This document shows positions 18,601 through 26,530 of a stretch of 49,177 nucleotides of DNA, piece after piece. The stretch lies in assembly GCA_031553835.1 (NCBI GenBank), contig JAVBKX010000028.1, positions 1-49,177 on the forward strand, written 5' to 3'. The notes under the pieces were generated by a model. That model did no database searches. It saw nothing but the letters and a program-made list of their open reading frames with translations, and had not been told where the DNA came from. Position 1 is the stretch's first letter. Every line of letters begins with the position of its first letter. A program made the position numbers and the translations under genes. The DNA comes from JAVBKX01 sp031553835 (GTDB lineage Bacteria > Bacteroidota > Bacteroidia > Bacteroidales > Azobacteroidaceae).

Positions 18601-19879
18601 TATCGGCCGTCAATGCGCTAACCGAATTATGACTCAGTTTTACAGGCGTATCGGTAGTGTAATGAACAAACGATTCGCTGTTTTTATTTTTACAATTAAG
18701 CCCTCCTTCTACCGTTCCGACCCACAAAGCGCCTGCTGCATCTTCATAAACGGCATTGACCGGATTTCCAGACAAACCGGATGGATTATTTTTGTTATAA
18801 ACATAATTACGAATTCGCAATCGTTGAGGTTCGATTTTATTTACTCCTCCGGTTTCGGTGCCCGCCCAAATGCGATCGCCGTCGATCAACAAACAATTGA
18901 CAAAATTACTGTTCAACTGTTTTCCATTTTCTGTGGAATGATCAGCAATCTGTTCAAAATCATCCGTTATCGGATTATAAATGTTCAGGCCTCTCAATGT
19001 GGCAACCACAAGTTGTCGATCGGTTGTAATCGCGAGGTCTGTTAAAAAATTTTGCGAAAGCGAACGATTATTTCCAGGCTCATGTTGGTAATGTTTAATT
19101 TCATTCCGCGTGCGATGATATCGGTACAGACCTCTATCGGTGGCGACCCACACTTCATTTTCTTTAAGTTGAAAAGAAGAAATATAAGTTCCGGCATCAA
19201 AAATCAGGGAAGCAGCCACCGGATTCATCTTCAAATTTCCATCGTTATCAAAAGTCACCTTATTTACCTCATTTCCGGCGCCCAGCCAAATGCAACCATC
19301 GGCATCAATATCAGCCATTGCAATATCAGGCCCGGCATTTGTAATGTCAGGCAAAGTACGTACCCGGATAATATCGCCGCCGGTATTTAATTCAATATAG
19401 AAAAGAGTTGGCCTGGAAAAAATCCAAATCCCGCCTTTTGTATCACACAGGATGCGGAGAACCGATTGATTAGCCAATGTCGAAAATTCTCCGGTCGGAT
19501 CAGTTGGAGCAACAAGGCGATGGTATTGTAAATCAAGGATATCAATTCCATTTTCCGATGTTATCCATAATCGACCCAAAGCATCTTCACAGATATTGCG
19601 GGTAAAATTACTCCTCAATTTACATCCGGGCGTATTCGTTGTATATTGCACAAAATCATATCCGTCATAACGCGACAATCCGCCTCCGTTAGTTGCAATC
19701 CAAAGGAAACCACGACTATCTTTATACAAATCATCAATAAAATTGCTTTGCAAACCATGGTCCATGGTAACGTATGTAAAATTGTAACCACTGGCAAACG
19801 ATCCTTGAGCCTTGGCTGCCAAACAGGCACTTCCAAAAGCACATAAGACAATTACAAAAACGAGGATGATGTTTTTCAT
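15608..19879 (-). CDS. Hybrid two-component system regulator (HTCS)
   Basis: About 1423 residues. The start was placed at the ATG at 19879 because it opens the signal peptide MKNIILVFVIVLCAFG; an in-frame ATG at 19942 would add 21 residues without signal character. Order of parts: periplasmic sensor of two Reg_prop propellers (repeats such as DSRGFLWIATNGGGLSRYDG), a Y_Y_Y domain, one membrane helix, histidine kinase (phospho-acceptor His914 in THEFRTP; N-box NLLSNAIKF; G-box GTGIGLYLCKR), a receiver domain (Asp1221 in SDLMMPVMDG) and a C-terminal AraC-type helix-turn-helix. Such proteins bind oligosaccharides released by surface enzymes and activate the matching polysaccharide-utilisation genes. 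Neighbouring GH43 and GH51 genes point to an arabinan-derived ligand. Its upstream region is disrupted by a 46-bp duplication and a toxin-antitoxin module. Confidence 0.5.
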   Translation of the reverse strand: MKNIILVFVIVLCAFGSACLAAKAQGSFASGYNFTYVTMDHGLQSNFIDDLYKDSRGFLWIATNGGGLSRYDGYDFVQYTTNTPGCKLRSNFTRNICEDALGRLWITSENGIDILDLQYHRLVAPTDPTGEFSTLANQSVLRILCDTKGGIWIFSRPTLFYIELNTGGDIIRVRTLPDITNAGPDIAMADIDADGCIWLGAGNEVNKVTFDNDGNLKMNPVAASLIFDAGTYISSFQLKENEVWVATDRGLYRYHRTRNEIKHYQHEPGNNRSLSQNFLTDLAITTDRQLVVATLRGLNIYNPITDDFEQIADHSTENGKQLNSNFVNCLLIDGDRIWAGTETGGVNKIEPQRLRIRNYVYNKNNPSGLSGNPVNAVYEDAAGALWVGTVEGGLNCKNKNSESFVHYTTDTPVKLSHNSVSALTADNLNRLWIGTWGGGIDLMDLKTPDRILLRISSQTTRQVPIDFVGMLRYDPINQGMWIGANQGIYFYDLQTDQLTSLLDENAAGRLLGCVGSIIDKNGQLWIGSLNGVFVVDLHSRSSGKNMFEYRHLVYKLDHPESKVVEKMTSFCETDDGALWLGSNGYGIYKYVKDATGKEKFVAYTVEDGLPNNSVRGILQDKNGCLWISTNYGLSCYNSEENRFVNYTAEDGLADNQFYWNAFCRSATGTLFFGGVSGLAAIDGKREGADLSPATVCLTRLRVENKPIEPGEQYISEDISTCHTLRFHERDKSFSIEFAALNFDSRNAAMYSYRLVGFDDNWIHVPASRRFASYTNLPAGTYTFQVKYNSADPRQENPVAELQIVVKPFFYKTVWFVVLVMMLIVLGGWQVYQWRIRSLKRQREMLHQTIQERTRELVEQKQLLENQTVELSHQNATLMQQNEKITRQKAQLVQMSRKVQEATIDKLSFFTNITHEFRTPITLIIGPIERALKLSYNPQVIEQLNFVERNSKYLLSLVNQLMDFRKVESGKMDIVKTQGNFLDFTDLLITPFEVFAGERNIVIRRCYRLHSPYILFDEEAMRKVLANLLSNAIKFTPNGGNVTLYVAAFNARETNREELYICVKDSGNGIQEEEISRIFNRFYQSSSAAKYPVYGQAGTGIGLYLCKRIVQLHGGKIAACNNHGAGASFRITMPLQRVTEHGEQEISTSGCLPVSSIESDESDTFNLQTPDKLTLLVVEDNADMRGYIRSILNQQYHVIEAPDGALALSLLNHHPVDFIVSDLMMPVMDGLELSKRVKESFAISHIPFLMLTAKTSDEARLESYRMGVDEYLVKPFDETLLLTRIQNILENRKRYQRKFSIEMDVEALCMEEESSDKKFLNKIMEVMRLNYKNSYFEVGDFTEAMGVSKSLLNKKLQSLTGQSTGQFVRNYRLNIARELILKNRETKNMNVSEIAYEVGFNDPKYFTRCFTRHFNARPSDLLER

Positions 19880-19911
19880 GGCTTTCCACATTGGTCTGGT
19901 AAAATTAATGA
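19866..19911. repeat. 46-bp direct repeat, copy 1 (spans the HTCS start codon)
   Basis: The first 34 bases are identical to 20714-20747, and the following 12 bases differ at two positions. This copy includes the start codon of the HTCS gene. The second copy lies beyond the toxin-antitoxin module, so the module is bracketed by the two. Confidence 0.5.
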
Positions 19912-19984
19912 ATATTTTAAAACAGTGTCTATGGGAAAGCAAACGATTACTTTATCCGGTCAAATCGGGAGATCCAAGCAACGG

Positions 19985-20397
19985 TTATCTCAACGATTTT
20001 ATCAGTTCTTCTGGAGTGTAAACGGTTATTTTTGCGTTGGAAAAATCCTGTTTATTTCGGGTAATTATAATATCTATATCATTTGTCATAGCAGATTGAT
20101 ATTGAACAGCATCTTCGAAATCACCGAATCCCGCGTGCAATGCCTCTATAATTATCATCTTAGACACATCAATAATGTCAATTATTTCTATTAATTCAAG
20201 TAAAAATGCTAATGTTTTTTCTTTTCCTATAGCCTTCTTTGATACATAAAATATATCAGTAATAGAAGTCGCAGTGATAAACCCTTGTATTTTTTGTTCA
20301 TCTATATTATCGAAATAGTACTGGCAAGTTCAAAATGGGGCTCCCTTCGCAAGGCTATGTCAAGTATGATGTTGGTATCAAGTAATATTCGTTTCAT
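19985..20397 (-). pseudogene. PIN-domain (VapC-like) toxin, frameshifted
   Basis: The ATG at 20397 opens MKRILLDTNIILDIALRREP, a typical PIN-domain beginning with the first catalytic Asp. This frame stops after about 31 codons. The protein resumes in another frame as YYFDNIDEQKIQGF and continues through the conserved core (TSITDIFYVSKKAIGKE) to FGDFEDAVQY and NDIDIIITRNKQDF, ending at 19985. Total length is 413 bp, one short of a multiple of three, so a single-base deletion between about 20312 and 20330 explains the break. PIN toxins are RNases inactivated by a partner antitoxin. The antitoxin stop overlaps this start as TGA/ATG. The toxin is predicted inactive unless the frameshift is a sequencing error. 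Confidence 0.5.
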
Positions 20398-20636
20398 TTA
20401 TACTTTTCCGTTAAGTATTGAGATTTCAAATCATCCGAACTTTTGTCTGTATTAAGAAAACCCGCCCATTTATTAACAAATGCTCTTGCTTTTTTACTTT
20501 TCCCAGTTGTTTTTTTAGCCTTAGCCACCTTGGGTACAATTATGAGTTCTACTTCCTTATCAAACAAATCAGGAACAAATGGTAACGAAATCACTCCCCG
20601 ATTAGATATTCTGGTATTGAATTTATACGCTTGCAT
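20394..20636 (-). CDS. Antitoxin of the PIN-domain toxin
   Basis: An 80-residue protein starting at the ATG at 20636. A TTG at 20657 would lie almost on the predicted transcription start, because the -7 box TATATTTG is at 20668-20661. The N-terminal half (NTRISNRGVISLP) looks like an AbrB/SpoVT-type DNA-binding strand pair. The C-terminal half (FVNKWAGFLNT ... YLTEKYK) resembles the toxin-binding tail seen in Bacteroidota antitoxins encoded before PIN proteins. Its stop overlaps the toxin ATG, the usual arrangement of such pairs. The gene is intact while the toxin is frameshifted. The exact antitoxin family is uncertain. Confidence 0.5.
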   Translation of the reverse strand: MQAYKFNTRISNRGVISLPFVPDLFDKEVELIIVPKVAKAKKTTGKSKKARAFVNKWAGFLNTDKSSDDLKSQYLTEKYK

Positions 20637-20660
20637 AACATAAAATTTTGCTTCCAACTA

Positions 20661-20668
20661 CAAATATA
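20661..20668 (-). promoter_or_regulatory. -7 box of the antitoxin-toxin operon
   Basis: Minus-strand TATATTTG matches TAnnTTTG exactly and lies 25-32 bases upstream of the chosen antitoxin ATG, which supports that start. Confidence 0.5.
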
Positions 20669-20713
20669 ACAAATTCTATGATTATTTAGCTGTGCAGGCA
20701 TGTTATTTTCATC

Positions 20714-20759
20714 ATGATGTTTTTCATGGCTTTCCACATTGGTCTGGCAAAATGAATGA
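20714..20759. repeat. 46-bp direct repeat, copy 2 (orphan HTCS 5' end)
   Basis: This near-copy of 19866-19911 includes the HTCS start codon sequence but leads into no kinase gene; it abuts the terminator of the FG-GAP protein gene. It marks the outer edge of the inserted or duplicated toxin-antitoxin segment. Confidence 0.5.
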
Positions 20760-20788
20760 AATAAGGCGGACTACCGCCCGCCTTATTT
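20759..20788 (-). terminator. Intrinsic terminator of the FG-GAP protein gene
   Basis: An 11-bp perfect stem (AAATAAGGCGG at 20759-20769 with its complement at 20778-20788) has an 8-nt loop. It lies 18 bp after the stop codon of the minus-strand gene that ends at 20807. The AT pairs at its base supply a short U-tract. Confidence 0.5.
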
Positions 20789-20806
20789 TACAGTTCCCAA
20801 TATAAA

Positions 20807-22756
20807 TCAATATCGTATTTTAAACGTTTTGGGTCCGATGGTCACCATAAAAATACCCTTCGCCGGCAACGTAATCAAGCGGTTGGTTCTGCCTTGGGCA
20901 ATTTTCCTTCCTACTAAGTCAGAAACCATAACTTCCACATCTTGTTCAAATCCTACAACAACTCCATTTTCCTTGATTGAGATAGAAGCTGAAGCATAAT
21001 TGAGAGTATTGATATTCTCTTTTCCGCCTTCTTCCAATTTTACAGTAGCAAAGTTGCTGGCTCCCATTCCCTGGTCAAGCGTTTGAACTCCAATCGTATA
21101 TTCTCCTTCCTGAAGCGACATGGAATAATGATTCAATGGAGTAGCGACTTGTAAATCATGTGTTCTTTTTAAAGAACCCGTTTCAGGATCAGCCGGCAAT
21201 AGCATGAATATTGCTCCGGTTTTTTCATTTTTAACCATAATATTATAGGTAAAAGCAGCTTCCGCGGTTTTGTCATCAAAAAGAGACGCATCCCAGGTAA
21301 TATTTAACTGTCCGTCTATTAATTCAGCTTGTACATTTGACGGAGCCTGAGGAGGATTATTAGTTTCTGTATCATTCAGATAAATACGTGCAAGATAAGA
21401 AATAACAGGTACGCTTACAATTTCACCTACATTATCAGATGTTTTTCCCGTTACAAATACATCCAACGACCCATTGTTATCAATATCTCCAACAGCAATA
21501 GCACCGTCTGCGCCAACACTCATAATAGGAAAATTATCGTCTAATTGGAACATACCGTCGTGATCCTGATAACAAATCCATACCCGGCGATTGGGTTTTA
21601 CACTTCCGTCTCCATGCTTTCCCGTATAAATAATGTCAACATAGCCATCATGATTTAAATCGGTTACATATCCGCAAGAACCATTAAGATCAATTAATCC
21701 TGTATCTCCGGATTCCTTCTTCGTAAAATTACCTGCTCCGTCATTGTACCAAATAGTAGCCTGCCGGCTGGAAGCGCCATTACCCATTAACAAAATATCT
21801 AAAAATCCATCCGAGTTCAAATCGGCCACCTTCACTTCACCTTCATAACTACCTTGTCCAATCATATAATCCGGAGTTATGTCTTTAAAAGTTCCATTGG
21901 TCATGTTTTTATAAATCCTGACATCCACATTGGGATCATCATTGGAATAACCATTGACCACTAAATCCAACCATCCGTCTTTGTCTATATCGGCAAAAAC
22001 AGGAACTCCCGAACTGAATTTTTTAAAATTAGGCAACAGATTACCATTTTTATCATGCGCTACTTCTTGCAGGGAAAATGTACCATTACCCTGGTTGTTT
22101 TTATACAAATCCACATGACGTCCTTCACTATCTTCAGTAACCATAACAATATCGATCCATCCATCTTTATTATAATCTCCCGCACTGATGTTTTTAATAT
22201 AGCTTTTTTGATTACAAGCCATTCTGAACCCGGAATTTTCAATTAATTCAAATCGGAAATTTTGTTCCGGGCCAAGATTTTTCAACAAATAAGTATAATC
22301 AGAGGTCAAAGACGTTATTGCTTCATCGCTGGCGCCATCTCTTCCTCCATTTAGCAATAAATCCAGGTAACCATCATTATTAAAATCAAAAACGTGGAAC
22401 GTGGAACGTATATTCACCGGAATATTTGTATCATCTTTAGTTAAAACAGTATAAGTACCATCTCCATTGTTTTTCACTAAATTAGAAATACATTTCATGG
22501 CTTCTACCTGCACATCAGCTTCGCTGGGCCAGGGAAGTCCATTTTCTCCTCCATAGATAAAATCCAGGAAACCATCGTTATTGAAGTCGCCAAATACAGG
22601 GATTGTGCGTTGGGCGCTACAAAATAAATCCTGTACCATTTCATCCTGGCTGCCCACCCGCGTAAAAGAACATTTAGTCTGAGCAGAAAGATTTAAGATT
22701 CCTCCTGTACACATCACCGCCACACAAGCCATTCGTAAAAAGTTTGAGTTTTTCAT
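20807..22756 (-). CDS. Secreted FG-GAP/VCBS-repeat protein with T9SS-like C-terminus
   Basis: About 649 residues, starting at the ATG at 22756 (a TTG two codons earlier is less likely). A signal peptide ending near LNLSAQ is followed by at least seven Asp-rich calcium-binding repeats of the form DFNNDGFLD, DYNKDGWID and DLNSDGFLD (residues about 50-450), which should form a beta-propeller. An FN3-like domain comes next (PPQAPSNVQAEL ... ITWD). The last 70 residues (VMVSDLVGRKIAQG, then KGIFMVTIG) resemble a degenerate type IX secretion sorting domain. Propellers of this kind usually mediate binding, so a glycan- or protein-binding surface role beside arabinan genes is plausible. No enzyme motif was seen. 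Confidence 0.5.
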   Translation of the reverse strand: MKNSNFLRMACVAVMCTGGILNLSAQTKCSFTRVGSQDEMVQDLFCSAQRTIPVFGDFNNDGFLDFIYGGENGLPWPSEADVQVEAMKCISNLVKNNGDGTYTVLTKDDTNIPVNIRSTFHVFDFNNDGYLDLLLNGGRDGASDEAITSLTSDYTYLLKNLGPEQNFRFELIENSGFRMACNQKSYIKNISAGDYNKDGWIDIVMVTEDSEGRHVDLYKNNQGNGTFSLQEVAHDKNGNLLPNFKKFSSGVPVFADIDKDGWLDLVVNGYSNDDPNVDVRIYKNMTNGTFKDITPDYMIGQGSYEGEVKVADLNSDGFLDILLMGNGASSRQATIWYNDGAGNFTKKESGDTGLIDLNGSCGYVTDLNHDGYVDIIYTGKHGDGSVKPNRRVWICYQDHDGMFQLDDNFPIMSVGADGAIAVGDIDNNGSLDVFVTGKTSDNVGEIVSVPVISYLARIYLNDTETNNPPQAPSNVQAELIDGQLNITWDASLFDDKTAEAAFTYNIMVKNEKTGAIFMLLPADPETGSLKRTHDLQVATPLNHYSMSLQEGEYTIGVQTLDQGMGASNFATVKLEEGGKENINTLNYASASISIKENGVVVGFEQDVEVMVSDLVGRKIAQGRTNRLITLPAKGIFMVTIGPKTFKIRY

Positions 22757-22794
22757 AAGCAATTTATAGTTATAATTAATAAATAAATGTAATG

Positions 22795-22802
22795 CAAACT
22801 TA
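22795..22802 (-). promoter_or_regulatory. -7 box of the FG-GAP protein gene
   Basis: Minus-strand TAAGTTTG matches TAnnTTTG and lies about 40 bases upstream of the start codon. It is divergent from the GH43 promoter, with about 145 bp between the two boxes. Confidence 0.5.
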
Positions 22803-22896
22803 ATATTTTTTCACTAATTCTTCATCGATTTTGATTGCATTAACAAAAAAATAATGCACAAAGATTGCATCCACTCCTTTTTTCATCAATTTTCAT

Positions 22897-22954
22897 TTGT
22901 CCTCCATTCCTGGTTAATTGTCCACCCTGAAAAATTCAAAAACTGGTATTTTTG
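22897..22954 (+). promoter_or_regulatory. GH43/GH51 operon promoter with TTGTCC direct repeats (candidate HTCS site)
   Basis: TTGTCCTCC (22897-22905) and TTGTCCACC (22918-22926) are direct repeats with a 21-bp period. Twenty bases after the second repeat comes the -7 box TATTTTTG (22947-22954). The same layout is found on the minus strand at 15545-15602 before the other GH43 gene. Confidence 0.5.
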
Positions 22955-22990
22955 CATTTTTAACAAAAATATTTTTTGACGCATCTGATC

Positions 22991-24481
22991 ATGAAAAAAT
23001 TAATCTTTTCGATCGCAACGCTATCACATTGCTTACTCATGTTAAGTTCAAATCCGGCAGCATTTGCCCCCGCTCCTTCTCCTAATCCGTGGAAAGATAA
23101 TTATCACGATGTGTCGAAAATGGAAAATTACCGACAATGGGGAACGTACAATGTACATGATCCGGCCTGCAAAAAAATCGGAGATTATTTTTACATGTAT
23201 TCTACCGATGCCATCTTTGCCGAAAATAAAAAAGAAGCCAAAGAAAAAGAAGTGCCGTTGGGATTCATTCAAATGCGCCGTTCTAAAGATTTAGTCCATT
23301 GGGAATTCACCGGCTGGGCATTCCCCGAAATTCCCAATGAAGCCGTACAATGGGTTCGCTCCTATGCGGGAGGTAAAGGCGCTACCAACAGCTGGGCGCC
23401 TTACCTGATGCCTTACCGGGACAAATTCAGACTCTATTATTGTGTTTCCGCCTTCGGAAAAAAAACTTCCTACATCGGTTTAGCCGAATCTGATAGTCCC
23501 GAAGGCCCCTGGGAACAAAAAGGATGTGTTGTAAAAACCAATAATGAAACGGATATGAACGCTATCGATCCGAGTATTATCGAAGATCCGGAAACCGGAC
23601 AATGGTGGATGCATTATGGATCTTACTTCGGCGGATTATATTGTCTGCAACTCGATCCGCAAACAGGATTAGCCCTGCAACCGAATGACAAAGGACATTT
23701 AACCGCTCGCCGCGCCAATTACAAAAAAGACAACCTGGAAGCGCCCGAAATTATCTATCATCCGGAATTAAAAAAATACTTTCTCTTTGTTTCATACGAT
23801 CCTTTAATGACTACATATAATGTTCGCGCAGGTCGTTCGAAACATCCGGAACAAGAGTTTACCGATTTCTTTGGAAAAGAAATGAAAGACACCACCAATA
23901 ATTTTCCAATACTAACAGCTCCTTATCGTTTCGAAAATCATCCCGGATGGGCGGGAACAGCTCATTGCGGTATTGTGAACGATGAGCAGGGAAATTATTT
24001 CATGGTTCACCAGGGCAGGCTCTCTCCGCAAAATCACCTGATGGTATTGCATGTAAGACAAGTGTTTTTCACTCCCGACGGATGGCCGGTGGTATCGCCC
24101 GAGCGCTATACCGGCAGTCAACCGGTTCATTTCCAGAAAAAGGATCTTGTAGGGGAATGGGAAATAATCCGTATCTTCGAACCTCAATACGAGCGACAAT
24201 TGGAAGCCGGGCAAATTCTCCGGGGAGAAGGCGAACTCAAAAACGAAGAATGCAATCCATCGGTTCATATACAGTTTATGAAAAATGGAAAACTCGACGA
24301 CAGCAAGGGTGAATGGAAATTTGCTGCCGACAAACAATTATTACAGTTAAATATTCAAGGAGAAAGAATCAGTAATTTGATTGTATTTGCCGGACATGAT
24401 TGGGAAAATGAAACAGAGACAGCCCTCTTTACCGGACTAGACAGCCGGGGGCGATCTATATGGGGAAAACGTATCAAATAA
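22991..24481 (+). CDS. GH43 arabinanase / arabinosidase
   Basis: A 496-residue protein from the ATG at 22991 (an upstream TTG at 22976 overlaps the leader). The signal peptide MKKLIFSIATLSHCLLML is followed directly by the five-bladed GH43 propeller. Catalytic Asp57 lies in VHDPAC, Asp193 in NAIDPSI and Glu250 in EAPEII. A C-terminal beta module of about 110 residues matches the accessory domain of endo-1,5-arabinanases. It lacks the lipobox and FN3-like domain of the GH43 at 13562, so it is probably periplasmic or otherwise soluble. Only 4 bp separate it from the GH51 gene, and both are transcribed from a promoter with candidate HTCS repeats. Confidence 0.5.
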   Translation: MKKLIFSIATLSHCLLMLSSNPAAFAPAPSPNPWKDNYHDVSKMENYRQWGTYNVHDPACKKIGDYFYMYSTDAIFAENKKEAKEKEVPLGFIQMRRSKDLVHWEFTGWAFPEIPNEAVQWVRSYAGGKGATNSWAPYLMPYRDKFRLYYCVSAFGKKTSYIGLAESDSPEGPWEQKGCVVKTNNETDMNAIDPSIIEDPETGQWWMHYGSYFGGLYCLQLDPQTGLALQPNDKGHLTARRANYKKDNLEAPEIIYHPELKKYFLFVSYDPLMTTYNVRAGRSKHPEQEFTDFFGKEMKDTTNNFPILTAPYRFENHPGWAGTAHCGIVNDEQGNYFMVHQGRLSPQNHLMVLHVRQVFFTPDGWPVVSPERYTGSQPVHFQKKDLVGEWEIIRIFEPQYERQLEAGQILRGEGELKNEECNPSVHIQFMKNGKLDDSKGEWKFAADKQLLQLNIQGERISNLIVFAGHDWENETETALFTGLDSRGRSIWGKRIK

Positions 24482-24485
24482 AATA

Positions 24486-26474
24486 ATGCTTATGAAATTG
24501 TACAAAACTTTACTGGCCGCACTGGCTTTATTTACAGGAATGACCGCCTATGGGCAATCCAACGAATTAGTAATTCAAACCAATAAAACAGGAGCAGAAA
24601 TTCAGTCCACAATGTACGGGCTTTTTTTCGAAGATATTAATTACGGCGCAGACGGCGGTCTATATGCCGAATTAGTAAAAAACCGTTCCTTTGAATTTCC
24701 ACAACATTTGATGGGATGGAAAACGTTTGGAAATGTTTCATTGCAAAATGACGGCCCGTTCGAACGTAATCCTCATTATGTTCGGCTGTCCTATTCCGGA
24801 CATGATCATAAGCGTACCGGCTTGGAAAACGAAGGCTTTTTCGGCATCGGAGTAAAACAAGGGGAAAGCTATCGTTTCTCCGTATGGGCGCGCCTGCCTC
24901 AAGGAGCAACAACAGAAAAAATCCGGGTAGAATTAGTAAAACCCGATTCCAATGGCGAAGAACATGCATTTGCATTCAACGAAATCACCATCGATTCGAA
25001 AGATTGGAAAAAATATCAGGTCATACTGAAAGCTAAAACAACCGACGCCAAATCGATCCTGCGCATTTTCCTTGCATCAAAAGGGACAATTGATATGGAA
25101 CATATTTCGCTTTTTCCCGTTGACACCTGGAAAGGTCGCGAAAACGGACTGCGCAAAGATTTAGCCCAGGCATTAGCCGACATTCATCCCGGAGTATTCC
25201 GCTTTCCCGGAGGATGTATTGTGGAAGGAACTGATTTAGATACTCGCTATGACTGGAAAAAAACAGTCGGTCCGGTCGAAAACCGTCCGTTGAACGAGAA
25301 CCGTTGGCATTATACCTTTTCCCACCGTTTTTACCCCGATTATTACCAAAGTTACGGATTAGGATTTTTCGAATTTTTCCAATTATCCGAAGAAATCGGA
25401 GCCGAGCCATTGCCCGTACTCAGTTGCGGATTGGCTTGCCAGTTTCAGAACAACGATCCGAAAGCTCACGTTGCGGTCTGCAATTTAAACAGTTATGTGC
25501 AAGATGCCCTGGACTTGATTGAATTTGCCAATGGCGATATCAATACCACCTGGGGTAAAGTGCGTGCAGACATGGGGCATCCGGCGCCTTTCAATCTCAA
25601 ATTCATCGGCATCGGAAACGAACAATGGGGGCCGGAATATCCGGAACACCTCGAACCTTTCATCAAAGCCATTCGCAAAACTTATCCCAACATCAAAATC
25701 ATCGGCAGCTCCGGCCCCAATTCGGAAGGCGATCAATTCGAATATTTATGGCCGGAAATGAAACGATTGAAAGTAGATTTGGTGGACGAACATTTTTATC
25801 GTCCTGAAAACTGGTTTCTTAAACAAGGAGCTCGTTATGATAATTACGACCGCAAAGGGCCGAAAGTATTTGCCGGAGAATACGCTTGCCATGGCAAAGG
25901 AAAAAAATGGAATCATTTTTACACCTCCCTGCTCGAAGCCGCTTTTATGACCGGATTGGAACGCAATGCCGATATGGTACAAATGGCTACTTATGCACCG
26001 CTATTCGCTCATGTGGAAGGATGGCAGTGGCGGCCCGACATGATCTGGTTTGACAACCTGAATTCCGTTCGCACCGTCAGTTATTATGTTCAACAACTTT
26101 ATGCCATGAATAAAGGCACCCACGTGCTTCCATTGACGATGAATAATAAGCCTGTTTCCGGAGCCGAAGGTCAAAACGGACTGTTTGCCAGCGCTGTATG
26201 GGACAAAAATCAAAAAGAAGTGATTGTAAAAGTGATCAACACTTCCGACAAATCACAATCTATTTTCCTTCATTTCAACGGAGTAAATAAAAAAGAAAAA
26301 TTAGGAAACGGGCGTTGCATTCAATTACAATCAACTGATCCGGATGCAGAAAATACACTCGAGCAACCATTTATTATCGTTCCGAAAGAAACGCCGGCAG
26401 CAATTGAAGGTAATGTTTTCAACGCCACATTAGACGCCAATACATTTGCTATATATAAGTTTATAAAACAGTAA
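24486..26474 (+). CDS. GH51 alpha-L-arabinofuranosidase
   Basis: A 662-residue enzyme of conventional GH51 architecture: signal peptide (ending near TAYGQ), N-terminal carbohydrate-binding-like region, catalytic barrel with acid/base Glu379 in GIGNEQW and nucleophile Glu465 in FAGEYACH, and a C-terminal beta-sandwich. It lacks the inserted ConA-like domain of the two larger GH51 proteins in this window. A second in-frame ATG at 24492 could also be the start. Coupled to the upstream GH43 by a 4-bp gap, it should remove arabinofuranose from oligosaccharides generated by that enzyme. Confidence 0.5.
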   Translation: MLMKLYKTLLAALALFTGMTAYGQSNELVIQTNKTGAEIQSTMYGLFFEDINYGADGGLYAELVKNRSFEFPQHLMGWKTFGNVSLQNDGPFERNPHYVRLSYSGHDHKRTGLENEGFFGIGVKQGESYRFSVWARLPQGATTEKIRVELVKPDSNGEEHAFAFNEITIDSKDWKKYQVILKAKTTDAKSILRIFLASKGTIDMEHISLFPVDTWKGRENGLRKDLAQALADIHPGVFRFPGGCIVEGTDLDTRYDWKKTVGPVENRPLNENRWHYTFSHRFYPDYYQSYGLGFFEFFQLSEEIGAEPLPVLSCGLACQFQNNDPKAHVAVCNLNSYVQDALDLIEFANGDINTTWGKVRADMGHPAPFNLKFIGIGNEQWGPEYPEHLEPFIKAIRKTYPNIKIIGSSGPNSEGDQFEYLWPEMKRLKVDLVDEHFYRPENWFLKQGARYDNYDRKGPKVFAGEYACHGKGKKWNHFYTSLLEAAFMTGLERNADMVQMATYAPLFAHVEGWQWRPDMIWFDNLNSVRTVSYYVQQLYAMNKGTHVLPLTMNNKPVSGAEGQNGLFASAVWDKNQKEVIVKVINTSDKSQSIFLHFNGVNKKEKLGNGRCIQLQSTDPDAENTLEQPFIIVPKETPAAIEGNVFNATLDANTFAIYKFIKQ

Positions 26475-26530
26475 ATTTCTTCGTCAAATGTTTACCGGGG
26501 GAAGAAGCGCCTGAGTGGAATATCAATTAG

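Noticed and set aside
22976..22990. TTG start for the second GH43
   Set aside because: It lies close to the predicted transcription start and ahead of a better ATG that opens a proper signal peptide.
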